Shown: positions 1 to 8,493 of the stretch, in pieces
Layout: every line of letters begins with the position of its first letter
Position numbering within the stretch: the first letter of the stretch is position 1
From: JBDHWG01 sp046328525
GTDB lineage: Bacteria > Chloroflexota > Anaerolineae > Epilineales > JAHCIE01
Length of the DNA: 64,000 nucleotides
Reading direction: 5' to 3'
NCBI GenBank assembly: GCA_046328525.1
Contig: JAXLWK010000007.1
Location: 62,001 to 126,000 of the forward strand
Translations under genes and position numbers: made by a program
Notes under the pieces: model-generated
Database searches by the model: none
What the model was told of the DNA's origin: nothing
What the model saw: only the letters and a program-made list of their open reading frames with translations

Positions 1-937
1 CCAGTTCGGTGAAGTCCTCGTAGATCGAGACGACGGGGTAGCCGGTTAGCTCCGTGCCCATGCGGCCGAGCGTCTTGAACAGTTGAACGTCCTGGAGGTC
101 CAGCTCGTGGTCGCGGCGGTGCGACGACGGGCGCAGGATGACGCCGCTGTGGCTGTGGTAAGCCTGGACGCCGGTGATGTTGGGGTGGTCGAGGACGAAG
201 CGCGCCATCGCAGCCGCCTCCGGCTCGTTCAGGGGAAGCTCGCCCGCCCCGTACTCGCCATACTCCGGCGTCCAGTTGACCGGAAACTGGCGGTTGAGGT
301 TGCCGTGGCGCGGCTTCATGATGGGCTGCGTGATGCCGTCCCACTCCCGAAACACCCCCTCCGGCAGCATGCGGTAGTACTGCCCGCCCAGGTCGCCCGG
401 CCGGCGCAGTGTCAAGAGACGCGGGTTCGTCTCGGACACTTTCCACTCGCCCTTGGGATCGGGGATGCGCATCTGGAGGATGTGGCCGTCGCCGTCAATG
501 TCTTCGAGATGCAGGCCGCGCGGCTGCTCCTCCGACGGCAGGTAGTGGCCGTTGCCGACGGTCTGGTAGGGCGTCGTCAGGCTGATCTCGGCCCCGTCGG
601 GGTTCACGCGCGGCAGGATGTAGAGCGCGCGCGTGTCGAGTAGCTCGGTGACGAAGGGGTCCGCGCCATAGCGCGCCAGCGCGTAGCTGATGGTGAAGAA
701 GGCGACGGCGGAGGTGACCACTTCCTCGCCGTGGTTGTTGCCGTCAATGTAGAAGGCCGGTTTGGCCTCCGGCTCTCCCGTGGCGAAGTTGGTGATGGTC
801 ATGCACCACAGGTCGCGGCCGCGGTGGCTCGTGCCGATGGAGGACAGGCGCGCCAGGCGCGGGTATCGCGCGGCAAGGTCGTGGAGGTGGGCGGTTAGCT
901 CGTCGTGTAGATAGTAGCGAAAGAGGTCAATGCTCAT
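1..937 (-). CDS. M14-family zinc carboxypeptidase, 3' part outside window
   Basis: Metallocarboxypeptidase that would remove C-terminal residues from peptides. The first 312 residues are visible; the gene runs off the left edge. Translation shows the zinc-binding pair in GNNHGEE (His69, Glu72), the PRVNPDG substrate-binding motif, NLNRQFP (equivalent of the NRNF region) and AYHSHSG, which carries the third zinc-binding His. The ATG at 935-937 is preceded by GGGAGG about eight bases upstream. There is no obvious signal peptide, so a cytoplasmic role is likely. The catalytic Glu of the family lies beyond the visible part. It follows the M24 and hyuA1 genes on the same strand but is separated from them by a 257-base gap holding a repeat, so co-transcription is uncertain. 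Confidence 0.88.
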   Translation of the reverse strand, partial: MSIDLFRYYLHDELTAHLHDLAARYPRLARLSSIGTSHRGRDLWCMTITNFATGEPEAKPAFYIDGNNHGEEVVTSAVAFFTISYALARYGADPFVTELLDTRALYILPRVNPDGAEISLTTPYQTVGNGHYLPSEEQPRGLHLEDIDGDGHILQMRIPDPKGEWKVSETNPRLLTLRRPGDLGGQYYRMLPEGVFREWDGITQPIMKPRHGNLNRQFPVNWTPEYGEYGAGELPLNEPEAAAMARFVLDHPNITGVQAYHSHSGVILRPSSHRRDHELDLQDVQLFKTLGRMGTELTGYPVVSIYEDFTEL

Positions 938-949
938 GTTGGAGCCCTC

Positions 950-1163
950 CCTTGAACGAAACCCTGGGCTGCTCGCGGCGGACGGCCGCCGTAGGCTCAA
1001 GCCTGCGGCTAAGGATGGAAGCCCAAGGGGCTGGGGGAGCCAGAGCCTCAGCCTCTCAGGCTTCCATTCGTAGCCCGCTGCTTCAGCGGCGGGCGGGCCG
1101 GGCGTTCGGGGCGACAGCGATTTCATCCGCCTGCTGGTGGACACAAGTCCATGAGGACCTGTG
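950..1163. repeat. dispersed intergenic repeat, copy 1
   Basis: About 210 bases between two minus-strand genes. It begins with a CCCTGGGCTGCTCGCGGCGG-type segment, contains GTAGGCTCAAGCCTGCGG, and ends with GGGGCGACAGC followed by CTGCTGGTGGACA. Similar segments occur at 15484-15613 and 19790-19965, each ending a few to about 35 bases before the stop codon of a minus-strand gene. It is not coding. The rest of the 938-1194 gap holds nothing else I can name. Confidence 0.75.
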
Positions 1164-1194
1164 ATGGATGTGGGCACAGGTCGGGACACGCAGC

Positions 1195-2391
1195 CTAACA
1201 GGGAATGATCAGGCTTTCGAGGTCACGCGGATACGTCGTCAGGATTTCGCGGCCCGTCTCCGTCACCACGACGGTTTCGGAGTGCCGGAAGCCGCCGACG
1301 CCGGGAACGTACAGCCCCGGCTCGCAGCTGAAGCACATGCCTGGCTCGATCACGGTCTGGTCGCCCGAGTCCAGGAAGGGGCTTTCGTGAATCTCCATCC
1401 CCAGCCCGTGGCCGGAGTGGTGGCGGACGTAGGGCTGGAGGCTGTGGGCGTCGAAATAGCGCTGCACCGCGTCGTTCACCTCGCTGCATGGGATGCCCGG
1501 ACGAATCGCGTCGAGGGCCGCCTGCTGCGCTTCCAGCATGTGCTCGAAGAAGTAGCGCTGCCTGTCCGACGGCTTGCCCAGGATCATCGTGCGCTCTAGC
1601 TCGCTGTGGTAGCCGCCCAACTGGCCCGACCCCCAGGGGATGAGGACATCCCCGACGGCGAGGGGCGTCGCATCGTCAATCGGGTGGGGCAGGGCCGTTT
1701 TGGGGCCGCCGACGAAGCCGCCCCGCACCGGGATGCTGCCGTTGTCGTAGCCGCGGTACTCGGGGCCGAGCTGACGCAGCGCCTCGGCGCTGGCGTCGGC
1801 CATCGCGCGCAGGCTGACCGCAATCTCGTTGACGCCGGGCCGCACCGCCGCGCGAATCATGTCCACGACCAAGTTGCCGAAGGGCACGCACTGGCGGATG
1901 AGGTCAATCTCGGCCGGCGACTTGATGCAGCGCAGGCTGTCCAGCCAGTCGCGCATCGGCTCCAGCCGCGCCTCCGGCAGGAGCGCGCTGAGCGTCGAGC
2001 CGCGGTAGCCATAAGTTCCGCCGTAGCCGTCGCTGTCAACGCCCAGCGGTTTGCGCGCCAGCCCCATCTCGGTCAACAGCTCCTGAAGCCACAGCATGGG
2101 GTGGCGCAGGTCGGGGTACTCCGGGTAGACCTTGAGGCGCTCGATCTCCGGGACGTGCTGGCGGACGTGATCCTCCTCCAGGAGCGGGAGAAGGGCAGCG
2201 ACGGGGCCGTCTACCGGCAGCACCAGGGCGATGGGGCGCTCGGTCGTGCTGTGGGCGAAGCCGGTGAGGTAGAAATTGCGCAGTGCCCCAAACTGGACCA
2301 GCGCCGCCAGGCCACGCCGCTCCAGCTCCGCCCGGACGCGGACGCGGCGTTGCGCGTACTCGTGGGGTGTGATGCGCAGCTCGCGGGACAT
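1195..2391 (-). CDS. M24-family (creatinase/Xaa-Pro dipeptidase-like) hydrolase with altered metal site
   Basis: 398 residues: an N-terminal creatinase-like domain (about 10-150) and a pita-bread M24 catalytic domain (about 160-390). Conserved family positions are visible: His236 in ALPHP, His328 in HSGHGLG, Glu357 in CEPGLY and Glu372 in HSETVVV. The two aspartates that bind metal in true aminopeptidases appear replaced by Pro252 and Glu264. Loss of metal ligands is what separates creatinase from metallo-aminopeptidases, so this may be a metal-free C-N hydrolase acting on a creatine-like or amidine substrate; this is inference. The ATG lies nine bases after the hyuA1 stop, and its GGGGG ribosome-binding site overlaps that spacer, so it is almost certainly co-transcribed with hyuA1. 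Confidence 0.9.
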   Translation of the reverse strand: MSRELRITPHEYAQRRVRVRAELERRGLAALVQFGALRNFYLTGFAHSTTERPIALVLPVDGPVAALLPLLEEDHVRQHVPEIERLKVYPEYPDLRHPMLWLQELLTEMGLARKPLGVDSDGYGGTYGYRGSTLSALLPEARLEPMRDWLDSLRCIKSPAEIDLIRQCVPFGNLVVDMIRAAVRPGVNEIAVSLRAMADASAEALRQLGPEYRGYDNGSIPVRGGFVGGPKTALPHPIDDATPLAVGDVLIPWGSGQLGGYHSELERTMILGKPSDRQRYFFEHMLEAQQAALDAIRPGIPCSEVNDAVQRYFDAHSLQPYVRHHSGHGLGMEIHESPFLDSGDQTVIEPGMCFSCEPGLYVPGVGGFRHSETVVVTETGREILTTYPRDLESLIIPC

Positions 2392-2400
2392 TTGCCCCCC

Positions 2401-4494
2401 TTAAGCCAGGGTGACGAGCAGGTTGAGGTACTCGTCAATCGTCGCGGTGGCGTTCGGGCCGACGACCGCCGTCGAGTCGCGCTCCTCGACGATGGCGGGG
2501 CCGGCGAACGTCGCGCCGGCGCGCAGGGCATAGCGATCGTAGACCGGCGTGGCGACGAAGCCGCCCAGGCTGGCGAAGTAGGCCTGGCGCTCCCCCTTCA
2601 GGGCGCGCGCCGTCGAGTCAGGGTCGCACTCGACGCGCGGCATCTCGACGCGGGGGCGCGGGCCGGTCGCCGTCAGGCGGCACGTCATGATCTCAAGCTC
2701 CAGGTGGCGGTGGGCGTGGCCGTAGATGCCCTCGTAGATCTCGTAGAAGGTCGGCTTCACCTGGCCCTCGATGGATACGTCGGCGAGGGCGCCGCCCGGC
2801 AGGGGGACGACGATCTCGTGGCCCTGGCCGATATGGCGCAGGTCGGCGCTGCGCAGGAACTGCATCTGGTCTTCCGGCACGCCGGCCGCCGCGAGGGTGG
2901 CGCGGCCCTCTGCTTCCAGCTCCGCGAAGGCGTGGTCTAGCTCGGCCAGCGTGGCCGGGGTGAGGCGCGCCACAAAGGTGCGGGCGAAATCAAATGCCGC
3001 CGGCGCGGTGAGGAAGCCCAGGGCGCTGGCGACACCGGCGCTCGACGGGCAGATATAGCCCGGCATCTTGAGCGCGCGGGCAATCTCGTGGGCATGCACC
3101 GGGCCCGCGCCGCCGAAGGCGATGAGCTTGAGCCGGCGGGTGTCGCCGCCGCGCTCGGCGACATGGACGCGGGTGGCCGAGATCATGTTCTCGTTGACGA
3201 GCTGGTAGATGCCCCGCGCCGCCTCGATCGCGGTCATGCCCAGGGGCGCCGCGATGGCCTGCATCGCCCGCTCTGCCGCCGCCAGGTCGAGCTGCATGCG
3301 GCCGCCGAGGAAATAGTCAGGGTTGACGTAGCCGAGGAGGGCGTCGGCGTCGGTGACGGTCGGCTCGCTCCCGCCGAAGCCATAGCAGGCGGGGCCAGGC
3401 GTCGCGCCGGACGACTCCGGCCCGACCTTGAGCAGTCCCATCTCGTTGACGCGCGCGATGGAGCCGCCCCCCGCGCCGATTTCGATCAGCTCAATCGTCG
3501 GCACGCGCACCGGCATGCCGCTCCCGCGCTTGAACCGGTGCACGCGGGCGATCTCGAAGGTGTTGGCCTTGGTCGGCTGGCCGTTCTTGATGAGGCAAAT
3601 CTTCGCCGTCGTCCCGCCCATGTCGAAGCTGACCAGGTTCGGCTCGCCGATCATGTCGCCGAAGTAGATGCTGGCGAGGACGCCGGCCGCCGGGCCTGAT
3701 TCGACCAAGCGGACGGGGAAGCGCGCCGATGTGCGCGCGTCGGTGATACCGCCGCTGGAATTCATCAGGTAGAGCTGGCGCGCAAAGCCCTCGTTCGCCA
3801 GCTCGCGCTCCAGGCCGCCGATGTAGCGCTCGGTCATCGGCTGGACATAGGCGTTGCAGACCGTCGTGGACATGCGCTCGTACTCGCGGATCTCGGGCGC
3901 GACCTCGCTAGAGATGGACACGCTGGCCTGGGGCAGCGCCTCGGCGAGCCAGTCGCGCATGGCGTGCTCGTGGGCAGGGTTCTTGAAAGCGTGCAGGAAG
4001 CAGACGGCGACGGCTTCGGCCCCCTCGTCGAGGAGAATGCGTCGGATGCCGTCCAACTCGCCGGGATACAGCGGAACGACGACCTCGCCGCGGCCGTTCA
4101 GCCGCTCCGCGACCTCCAGCCGCAGCGTGCGCGGCACCAGCGGCTCCGGCAGGACGAGGAGCAGGTCGTAGATGTCGTAGCGCATCTCCTTCGCCATCTC
4201 CAGGATGTCGCGGAAGCCTTTTGTCGTAATGAGCGCCGTGCGCGCGCCCTTGCGCTCGATCAGGGCGTTGGTGATGAGCGTCGTGCCGTGGATGGCGCTG
4301 GCGACGTCGCCTCCGTCGGCGCCGACGCGGCCGAGCAGCGCCCGCCACCCCTCGATGACCGCCTCGGCCGGGGTGTGGGGGGTGGTCAGGGCCTTGAAGG
4401 TCTCGATATGCCCGGTCTGGTCGTCGCACAGCACGAAGTCGGTGAACGTGCCGCCGATATCGAAGCCGAAGTGGTAGGTGTGGGATGCGGACAT
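2401..4494 (-). CDS. hyuA: hydantoinase/oxoprolinase family protein, subunit A (copy 1)
   Basis: 697 residues, the usual length for HyuA-type subunits of ATP-dependent N-methylhydantoinase, 5-oxoprolinase and acetone-carboxylase relatives. These open or carboxylate their substrate with ATP. The N-terminal phosphate-binding motif FDIGGTFTDF is at residues 11-20, the second actin-like motif DMGGTTAK at 291-298, and GAGGGSIA at 340-347. The start chosen is ATG 4494, with AAGGA seven bases upstream; the open frame extends further but would cross the promoter. A perfect promoter (TTGACA, 17 bases, TATACT) lies upstream and is shared with the divergent hyuB1 across one operator. The substrate cannot be told from sequence; hydantoin, oxoproline or another lactam are options. 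It is closely similar to the copy at 6373-8466. Confidence 0.93.
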   Translation of the reverse strand: MSASHTYHFGFDIGGTFTDFVLCDDQTGHIETFKALTTPHTPAEAVIEGWRALLGRVGADGGDVASAIHGTTLITNALIERKGARTALITTKGFRDILEMAKEMRYDIYDLLLVLPEPLVPRTLRLEVAERLNGRGEVVVPLYPGELDGIRRILLDEGAEAVAVCFLHAFKNPAHEHAMRDWLAEALPQASVSISSEVAPEIREYERMSTTVCNAYVQPMTERYIGGLERELANEGFARQLYLMNSSGGITDARTSARFPVRLVESGPAAGVLASIYFGDMIGEPNLVSFDMGGTTAKICLIKNGQPTKANTFEIARVHRFKRGSGMPVRVPTIELIEIGAGGGSIARVNEMGLLKVGPESSGATPGPACYGFGGSEPTVTDADALLGYVNPDYFLGGRMQLDLAAAERAMQAIAAPLGMTAIEAARGIYQLVNENMISATRVHVAERGGDTRRLKLIAFGGAGPVHAHEIARALKMPGYICPSSAGVASALGFLTAPAAFDFARTFVARLTPATLAELDHAFAELEAEGRATLAAAGVPEDQMQFLRSADLRHIGQGHEIVVPLPGGALADVSIEGQVKPTFYEIYEGIYGHAHRHLELEIMTCRLTATGPRPRVEMPRVECDPDSTARALKGERQAYFASLGGFVATPVYDRYALRAGATFAGPAIVEERDSTAVVGPNATATIDEYLNLLVTLA

Positions 4495-4556
4495 CGCAGG
4501 TCCTTGATGTGACAGTCGAAGTTGGTTTGGAAGGGTCGAGCGTTCAACGTGTTGGC

Positions 4557-4585
4557 AGTATATCAAACGTCACGCGCACTGTCAA
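4557..4585 (-). promoter_or_regulatory. sigma-70 promoter of hyuA1
   Basis: Read on the minus strand: -35 TTGACA (4585-4580), 17-base spacer, -10 TATACT (4562-4557). It is very close to consensus. The -35 box sits five bases from the palindrome at 4590-4601, so a bound regulator would block polymerase. Confidence 0.85.
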
Positions 4586-4589
4586 GTAT

Positions 4590-4601
4590 ATTGTCGACAA
4601 T
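4590..4601. promoter_or_regulatory. GntR/FCD-type operator between hyuA1 and hyuB1
   Basis: Perfect 12-bp palindrome ATTGTCGACAAT. It fits the T-N-G-T-(N)-A-C-N-A pattern known for FadR-subfamily GntR regulators. It lies between the two divergent -35 boxes. Near-identical sites occur at 10161-10172, 10250-10259 and 17869-17878, the last in front of the GntR gene. Confidence 0.8.
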
Positions 4602-4628
4602 TGACATTATTCAGTTTGGTGATATACT
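4601..4628 (+). promoter_or_regulatory. sigma-70 promoter of hyuB1
   Basis: -35 TTGACA (4601-4606), 16-base spacer, -10 TATACT (4623-4628). The first base of the -35 box is the last base of the operator palindrome. The expected transcript start is near 4635, giving a leader of about 95 bases before the GTG start. Confidence 0.85.
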
Positions 4629-4633
4629 GAGCT

Positions 4634-4697
4634 TGCTGTCGCCCTGAGCGCAGCGAAGGGTCTCCTGTCCGGGGGATGCTTCGCTTCGCCCAGCATG
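4634..4697. repeat. dispersed repeat in the hyuB1 leader
   Basis: The segment from GTCGCCCTGAGCGCAGCGAAG to the CAGCATGACA end resembles the reverse complement of 15500-15568 (GCGAAGCATCCCCCGG ... CTTCGCTACGCTC). It lies inside the predicted 5' leader of hyuB1. It looks like a short REP-type element. Confidence 0.6.
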
Positions 4698-4730
4698 ACA
4701 CCAAGCGCTCATCTTTCTAAGGAGGCTATC

Positions 4731-6386
4731 GTGTCCACGCAACCCCACATCGGCGAGATGGATCCCATCGCCCTGGAAATCCAATGGCAGCGGCTCATCG
4801 CCATCATGGACGAGATAGACAACGCCACGGTGCGCACCTCGTTCTCGACGATCGTCGGCGAGAGCCGCGACTTTGCGTGCATCCTGCTGGACCAGGACGG
4901 CCTCTCGCTCTGCCAATCGTCGTTCAGCCCCCCGAACTTCTGCGTGATTCTGCCGCGCACGGCGCGGGCCATGTTCGAGAAGTACCCGCTGCACACCCTC
5001 CAGGAGGGCGACGTCCTCATCAACAACGACCCGTGGATTGGGACGGGCCACCTGCCCGACTATGTCCTGGTGACGCCGGTCTTCTACAAGGGCAAGGTCG
5101 TCGGGTTCATGGGAACCGTGGCCCACGTCTCCGACGTCGGCGGCCACATCGGCGACATCGAAGCCCCCGACGTGTTCACCGAGGGCTTGCGGCTGACGCC
5201 GTGCAAGATCTTCGAGGCCGGCAAGCCGAACGAGCTGCTCGAAGAAATCATCGCCAACAACTGCCGCGTCCCGAACATGGTACTGGGCGACTTGCACGCC
5301 ATCATCGGCACGCACTGGATCGGGGCGCGGCGGCTCCAGGAGTTCCTGGAGGATTACGAGCTTGACGACCTGGTGGCGCTGTCGGATGAGATTCACACGC
5401 GGTCAGAGGCGGCGATGCGCCGCGCCATCGAGGCGCTGCCCGATGGCCGCTACGAGTTCGGCCTGGACATTGACGGCTACATTGACCCGGTACACCTGCA
5501 CGCGACCGTCGAGATTCGCGGCTCGGACATCTACGTGGACTACACCGGCACGTCGCCCCAGACGCGCAAGGCCGCCATCAACTGCGTCTACAACACGACC
5601 TTCGCCTCCACGCTGTACCCCTTCAAGTGCGCCCTGGCCTCGCGCATCCCCAACAACGAGGGCCTCTTCCGCCCCGTTCACGTCACCGCGCCCGAAGGCT
5701 GCATCCTCAACTGCACCTTCCCGTCGCCCGTCAAGGCGCGCGCGAAGAACACCAACAATATCAACCAGGTGCTCTTCGGCGCGGTGTGGTCGGTGCTGGG
5801 CGAGCACGCCCAGGCCGGCGCCGGCTCCATCTGGCCCTTCCACGTCTCCGGCTTCGAGGACGGCTACGGCCGCTTCAACGCCCACATGCTGCCCCACGGC
5901 GGCCGTGGCGCCATGCAGGACCTGGACGGAATGATCCCCGTGGCGTTCCCGCACAACTCGACGGTCACGCCGACGGAAATCATGGAGACCGAAGCGCCCA
6001 TCATCATGTGGCGCAAGGAGTATCGGCCAGATGCGTGCGGCGCGGGGCGGCGGCGCGGCGGCCCCGGCCAGATTATCACCGTCGAGTCCATCGCCAAAGG
6101 CCCGGTGACGCTCTCGCTCCGCCCGGACAAGATGTTCTTCAATCCGCCCGGCCTGAACGGCGGCCAGCCAGGGCAGGTCGGCGAGGTCTACATCAACGGC
6201 GAGAAGATCACGCGGTTCCCGCCGATCCAGTTCAACCCTGGCGACATTGTCGAGCTGCGCCTGCCGGGCGGCGGCGGCTTCGGCGACCCCGACCTGCGCG
6301 AGCCGGAGCGTGTCCGCGAGGACATCGAACGCGGCTACATCACGCCCGGCTTCGCGCAGCGGTGGTACGGCTTTAGTGAAGAGTGA
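4731..6386 (+). CDS. hyuB: hydantoinase/oxoprolinase family protein, subunit B (copy 1)
   Basis: 551 residues of the HyuB (hydantoinase_B) family, the partner that forms a heteromultimer with HyuA. Family blocks visible are MDPIALEIQWQRL near the start, NNDPWIGTGHLPDY (about 95-110), HVSDVGGHIGD (about 130-140) and the C-terminal GGGGFGDP. The GTG at 4731 is chosen because AAGGAGG lies five bases upstream at 4719-4725; an upstream in-frame ATG lacks such a site. The gene faces away from hyuA1 across a shared operator, so the two subunits would be induced together although on opposite strands. Its last 14 bases overlap the convergent hyuA2 end. Confidence 0.92.
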   Translation: MSTQPHIGEMDPIALEIQWQRLIAIMDEIDNATVRTSFSTIVGESRDFACILLDQDGLSLCQSSFSPPNFCVILPRTARAMFEKYPLHTLQEGDVLINNDPWIGTGHLPDYVLVTPVFYKGKVVGFMGTVAHVSDVGGHIGDIEAPDVFTEGLRLTPCKIFEAGKPNELLEEIIANNCRVPNMVLGDLHAIIGTHWIGARRLQEFLEDYELDDLVALSDEIHTRSEAAMRRAIEALPDGRYEFGLDIDGYIDPVHLHATVEIRGSDIYVDYTGTSPQTRKAAINCVYNTTFASTLYPFKCALASRIPNNEGLFRPVHVTAPEGCILNCTFPSPVKARAKNTNNINQVLFGAVWSVLGEHAQAGAGSIWPFHVSGFEDGYGRFNAHMLPHGGRGAMQDLDGMIPVAFPHNSTVTPTEIMETEAPIIMWRKEYRPDACGAGRRRGGPGQIITVESIAKGPVTLSLRPDKMFFNPPGLNGGQPGQVGEVYINGEKITRFPPIQFNPGDIVELRLPGGGGFGDPDLREPERVREDIERGYITPGFAQRWYGFSEE

Positions 6387-8466
6387 CGATCAGGTTCTGA
6401 TACTCGTCCACGCGCACCGTGGCGTTGGGGCCGATGACGGCGGTCGAGTCCTTCTCCTCCACAATCGCCGGCCCCTCGAACGTCGCGCTCGCCTTGAGCG
6501 CGGCGCGGTCGTACAGCGGCGTGTCCACGAAGCCGCCCAGGTCGGCGAAGTAGGCCCGCCGATGCCCCTTCATCGCCGCCGCCGCCGAGGCGGGGTCGCA
6601 CTCGACCTGGGGTAGGGCGATGTTGGGGACGCCGCCGCTGGCCGTGATGCGCAGCGTCATCACCTCCAGCCCCAGGTGGCGGTGGGCGTGGCCGTAGACA
6701 ACCTCATACTGCTCGTAGAACATTGGCCGCAACGCCTCGTCCAGGCTCACGTCGGCCAGGACGCCATCGGGCAGCGGGACGGTAATCTCGTGGCCCTGGC
6801 CGACGTGGCGCAGGTCTGCGGCTTTGAAGAACTGCATCTCGTCGTCGGCAACGCCCGCCCGCGCCAGCGTCGCCCGCCCTTCCTCGATCATCTCGGCGAA
6901 GACAGCGTCCATCTCGCCCAGGCTCGCCTGGGTCAGCGGCCCCATGTGGGTGCGGGCAAAGTCGAAGGCGATGGGGGCGGTCAGGAAGCCCAGGGCGCTG
7001 GCGACGCCGGCGCTGGTGGGGCAGATGTAGCCCTGCATCTTGAGGACGCGCGCGATCTGGTGGGCGTGGACCGGGCCGGCCCCGCCGAACGCCATGAGCT
7101 TGAGGCGGCGCGGGTCCTCGCCGCGCTCCGATAGGTGGACGCGCGTCGCGGAGATCATGTTCTCGTTGACGACCTGGTAGACGCCGTGGGCCGCGTCGGT
7201 GACGCTCATGCCCAACGCATCGGCCAGCCCCTGCATCGCCCGCTCGGCCTGGGCGATGTCTAGGGACATGCGCCCGCCCAGGAAGTAGTCAGGGTTCAGG
7301 TAGCCGAGCAAGGCGTCGGCGTCGGTGACGGTGGGCGACGTGCCGCCGAGGCCGTAGCACGCCGGCCCAGGATCCGCGCCGGCGCTCTCCGGCCCCACCT
7401 TGAGCAGGCCCATCTCGTCCAGGTGAGCGATCGAGCCGCCGCCCGCCCCGATCTCGATCATCTCAATGGTCGGGACGCGGATGGGCAGGCCGCTGCCCTT
7501 CTTGAAGCGGTGGACGCGGGCGACCTCGAATGTGTTGCCTTTCGCCGGCTGCCCATCCTTGATGAGGCACATCTTGGCCGTCGTCCCGCCCATGTCGAAG
7601 CTGACCAGGTTTGGCTCGCCGAGCTTGGTGCTGTAGAAGGCCGTGACGAGAGCGCCCGCCGCCGGTCCCGACTCGACCAGGCGCACCGGGAACCGCGCTG
7701 CCGTCTGGACATCCGTGATGCCGCCGCTCGACAGCATCAGGTAGATGGTGTGTCCGAAGCCCTCGCTCGCCAGCTCGTGCTGCAAGTCGCCCAGGTAGCT
7801 TTCGGTGAGCGGCTGTACGTAGGCGTTGCAGACGGTGGTGGACATGCGCTCGTACTCGCGGATCTCAGGCGCGACCTCGTGGGACAGAGAGAGGCTGACG
7901 GCGGGGAAGCAGTCGCGCAGCCACGCCGCCGCCGCCTGCTCGTGGGCGGCGTTGCGGTAGGCGTGCAGGAAGCACACGGCGACGGCCTGCGGGTCGAGCG
8001 CTCGGACGGCTTCGACCAGGGCGTGCAGCTCGGCGTTTTCCAGCGGCGTCACGACGGCGCCAAAGGCATCCAGGCGCTCGTTTACCTCGACGCGCCACGC
8101 TCGCGGCACCAGGTGGAACACAGGCGGCGCGTGCAGGTCGTAGATGTCGTAGCGCATCTCCTTCTGCGTGTCCAGCGTATCGGCAAACCCGCTCGTGGTG
8201 ACGAGCGCCGTCCGAGCGCCCTTGCGCTCGATGAGCGCGTTCGTGATCAGCGTCGTCCCGTGGATGGCGTTCGAGACCTGATCGCCGCCCGCGCCGACGC
8301 GCGACAGCAGAGCGCGCCAGCCGTCAATGACGGCCTGCGCCGGCGCGTGGGGCGTGGTGAGCGTCTTGTAGGTCTCAAGCTGCCCGGTGCTCACATCGCA
8401 CAGAACGAAGTCGGTGAAGGTGCCGCCGATGTCGAAGCCGAAGCGGTATTGGGGAACTGTGGGCAT
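6373..8466 (-). CDS. hyuA: hydantoinase/oxoprolinase family protein, subunit A (copy 2)
   Basis: 697 residues, same length and motif layout as copy 1: FDIGGTFTDF near residues 11-20, DMGGTTAK near 291, GAGGGSIA near 340. Most blocks are identical to copy 1, pointing to a duplicated enzyme with diverged substrate range. It follows hyuB2 on the same strand with a 27-base gap and its own GGGAG site, so B2-A2 form an ordinary operon, unlike the divergent A1/B1 pair. Its 3' end overlaps the 3' end of hyuB1 by 14 bases. ATPase activity with HyuB2 is inferred from the family. Confidence 0.93.
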   Translation of the reverse strand: MPTVPQYRFGFDIGGTFTDFVLCDVSTGQLETYKTLTTPHAPAQAVIDGWRALLSRVGAGGDQVSNAIHGTTLITNALIERKGARTALVTTSGFADTLDTQKEMRYDIYDLHAPPVFHLVPRAWRVEVNERLDAFGAVVTPLENAELHALVEAVRALDPQAVAVCFLHAYRNAAHEQAAAAWLRDCFPAVSLSLSHEVAPEIREYERMSTTVCNAYVQPLTESYLGDLQHELASEGFGHTIYLMLSSGGITDVQTAARFPVRLVESGPAAGALVTAFYSTKLGEPNLVSFDMGGTTAKMCLIKDGQPAKGNTFEVARVHRFKKGSGLPIRVPTIEMIEIGAGGGSIAHLDEMGLLKVGPESAGADPGPACYGLGGTSPTVTDADALLGYLNPDYFLGGRMSLDIAQAERAMQGLADALGMSVTDAAHGVYQVVNENMISATRVHLSERGEDPRRLKLMAFGGAGPVHAHQIARVLKMQGYICPTSAGVASALGFLTAPIAFDFARTHMGPLTQASLGEMDAVFAEMIEEGRATLARAGVADDEMQFFKAADLRHVGQGHEITVPLPDGVLADVSLDEALRPMFYEQYEVVYGHAHRHLGLEVMTLRITASGGVPNIALPQVECDPASAAAAMKGHRRAYFADLGGFVDTPLYDRAALKASATFEGPAIVEEKDSTAVIGPNATVRVDEYQNLIVTLH

Positions 8467-8493
8467 GATGCAATCTCCCGTGGACGACCGATG

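Noticed and set aside
83..643. Plus-strand open frame of 186 codons
   Set aside because: It is the antisense shadow of the M14 carboxypeptidase gene; GC-rich codon bias keeps the opposite frame open, and its translation has no family motifs.
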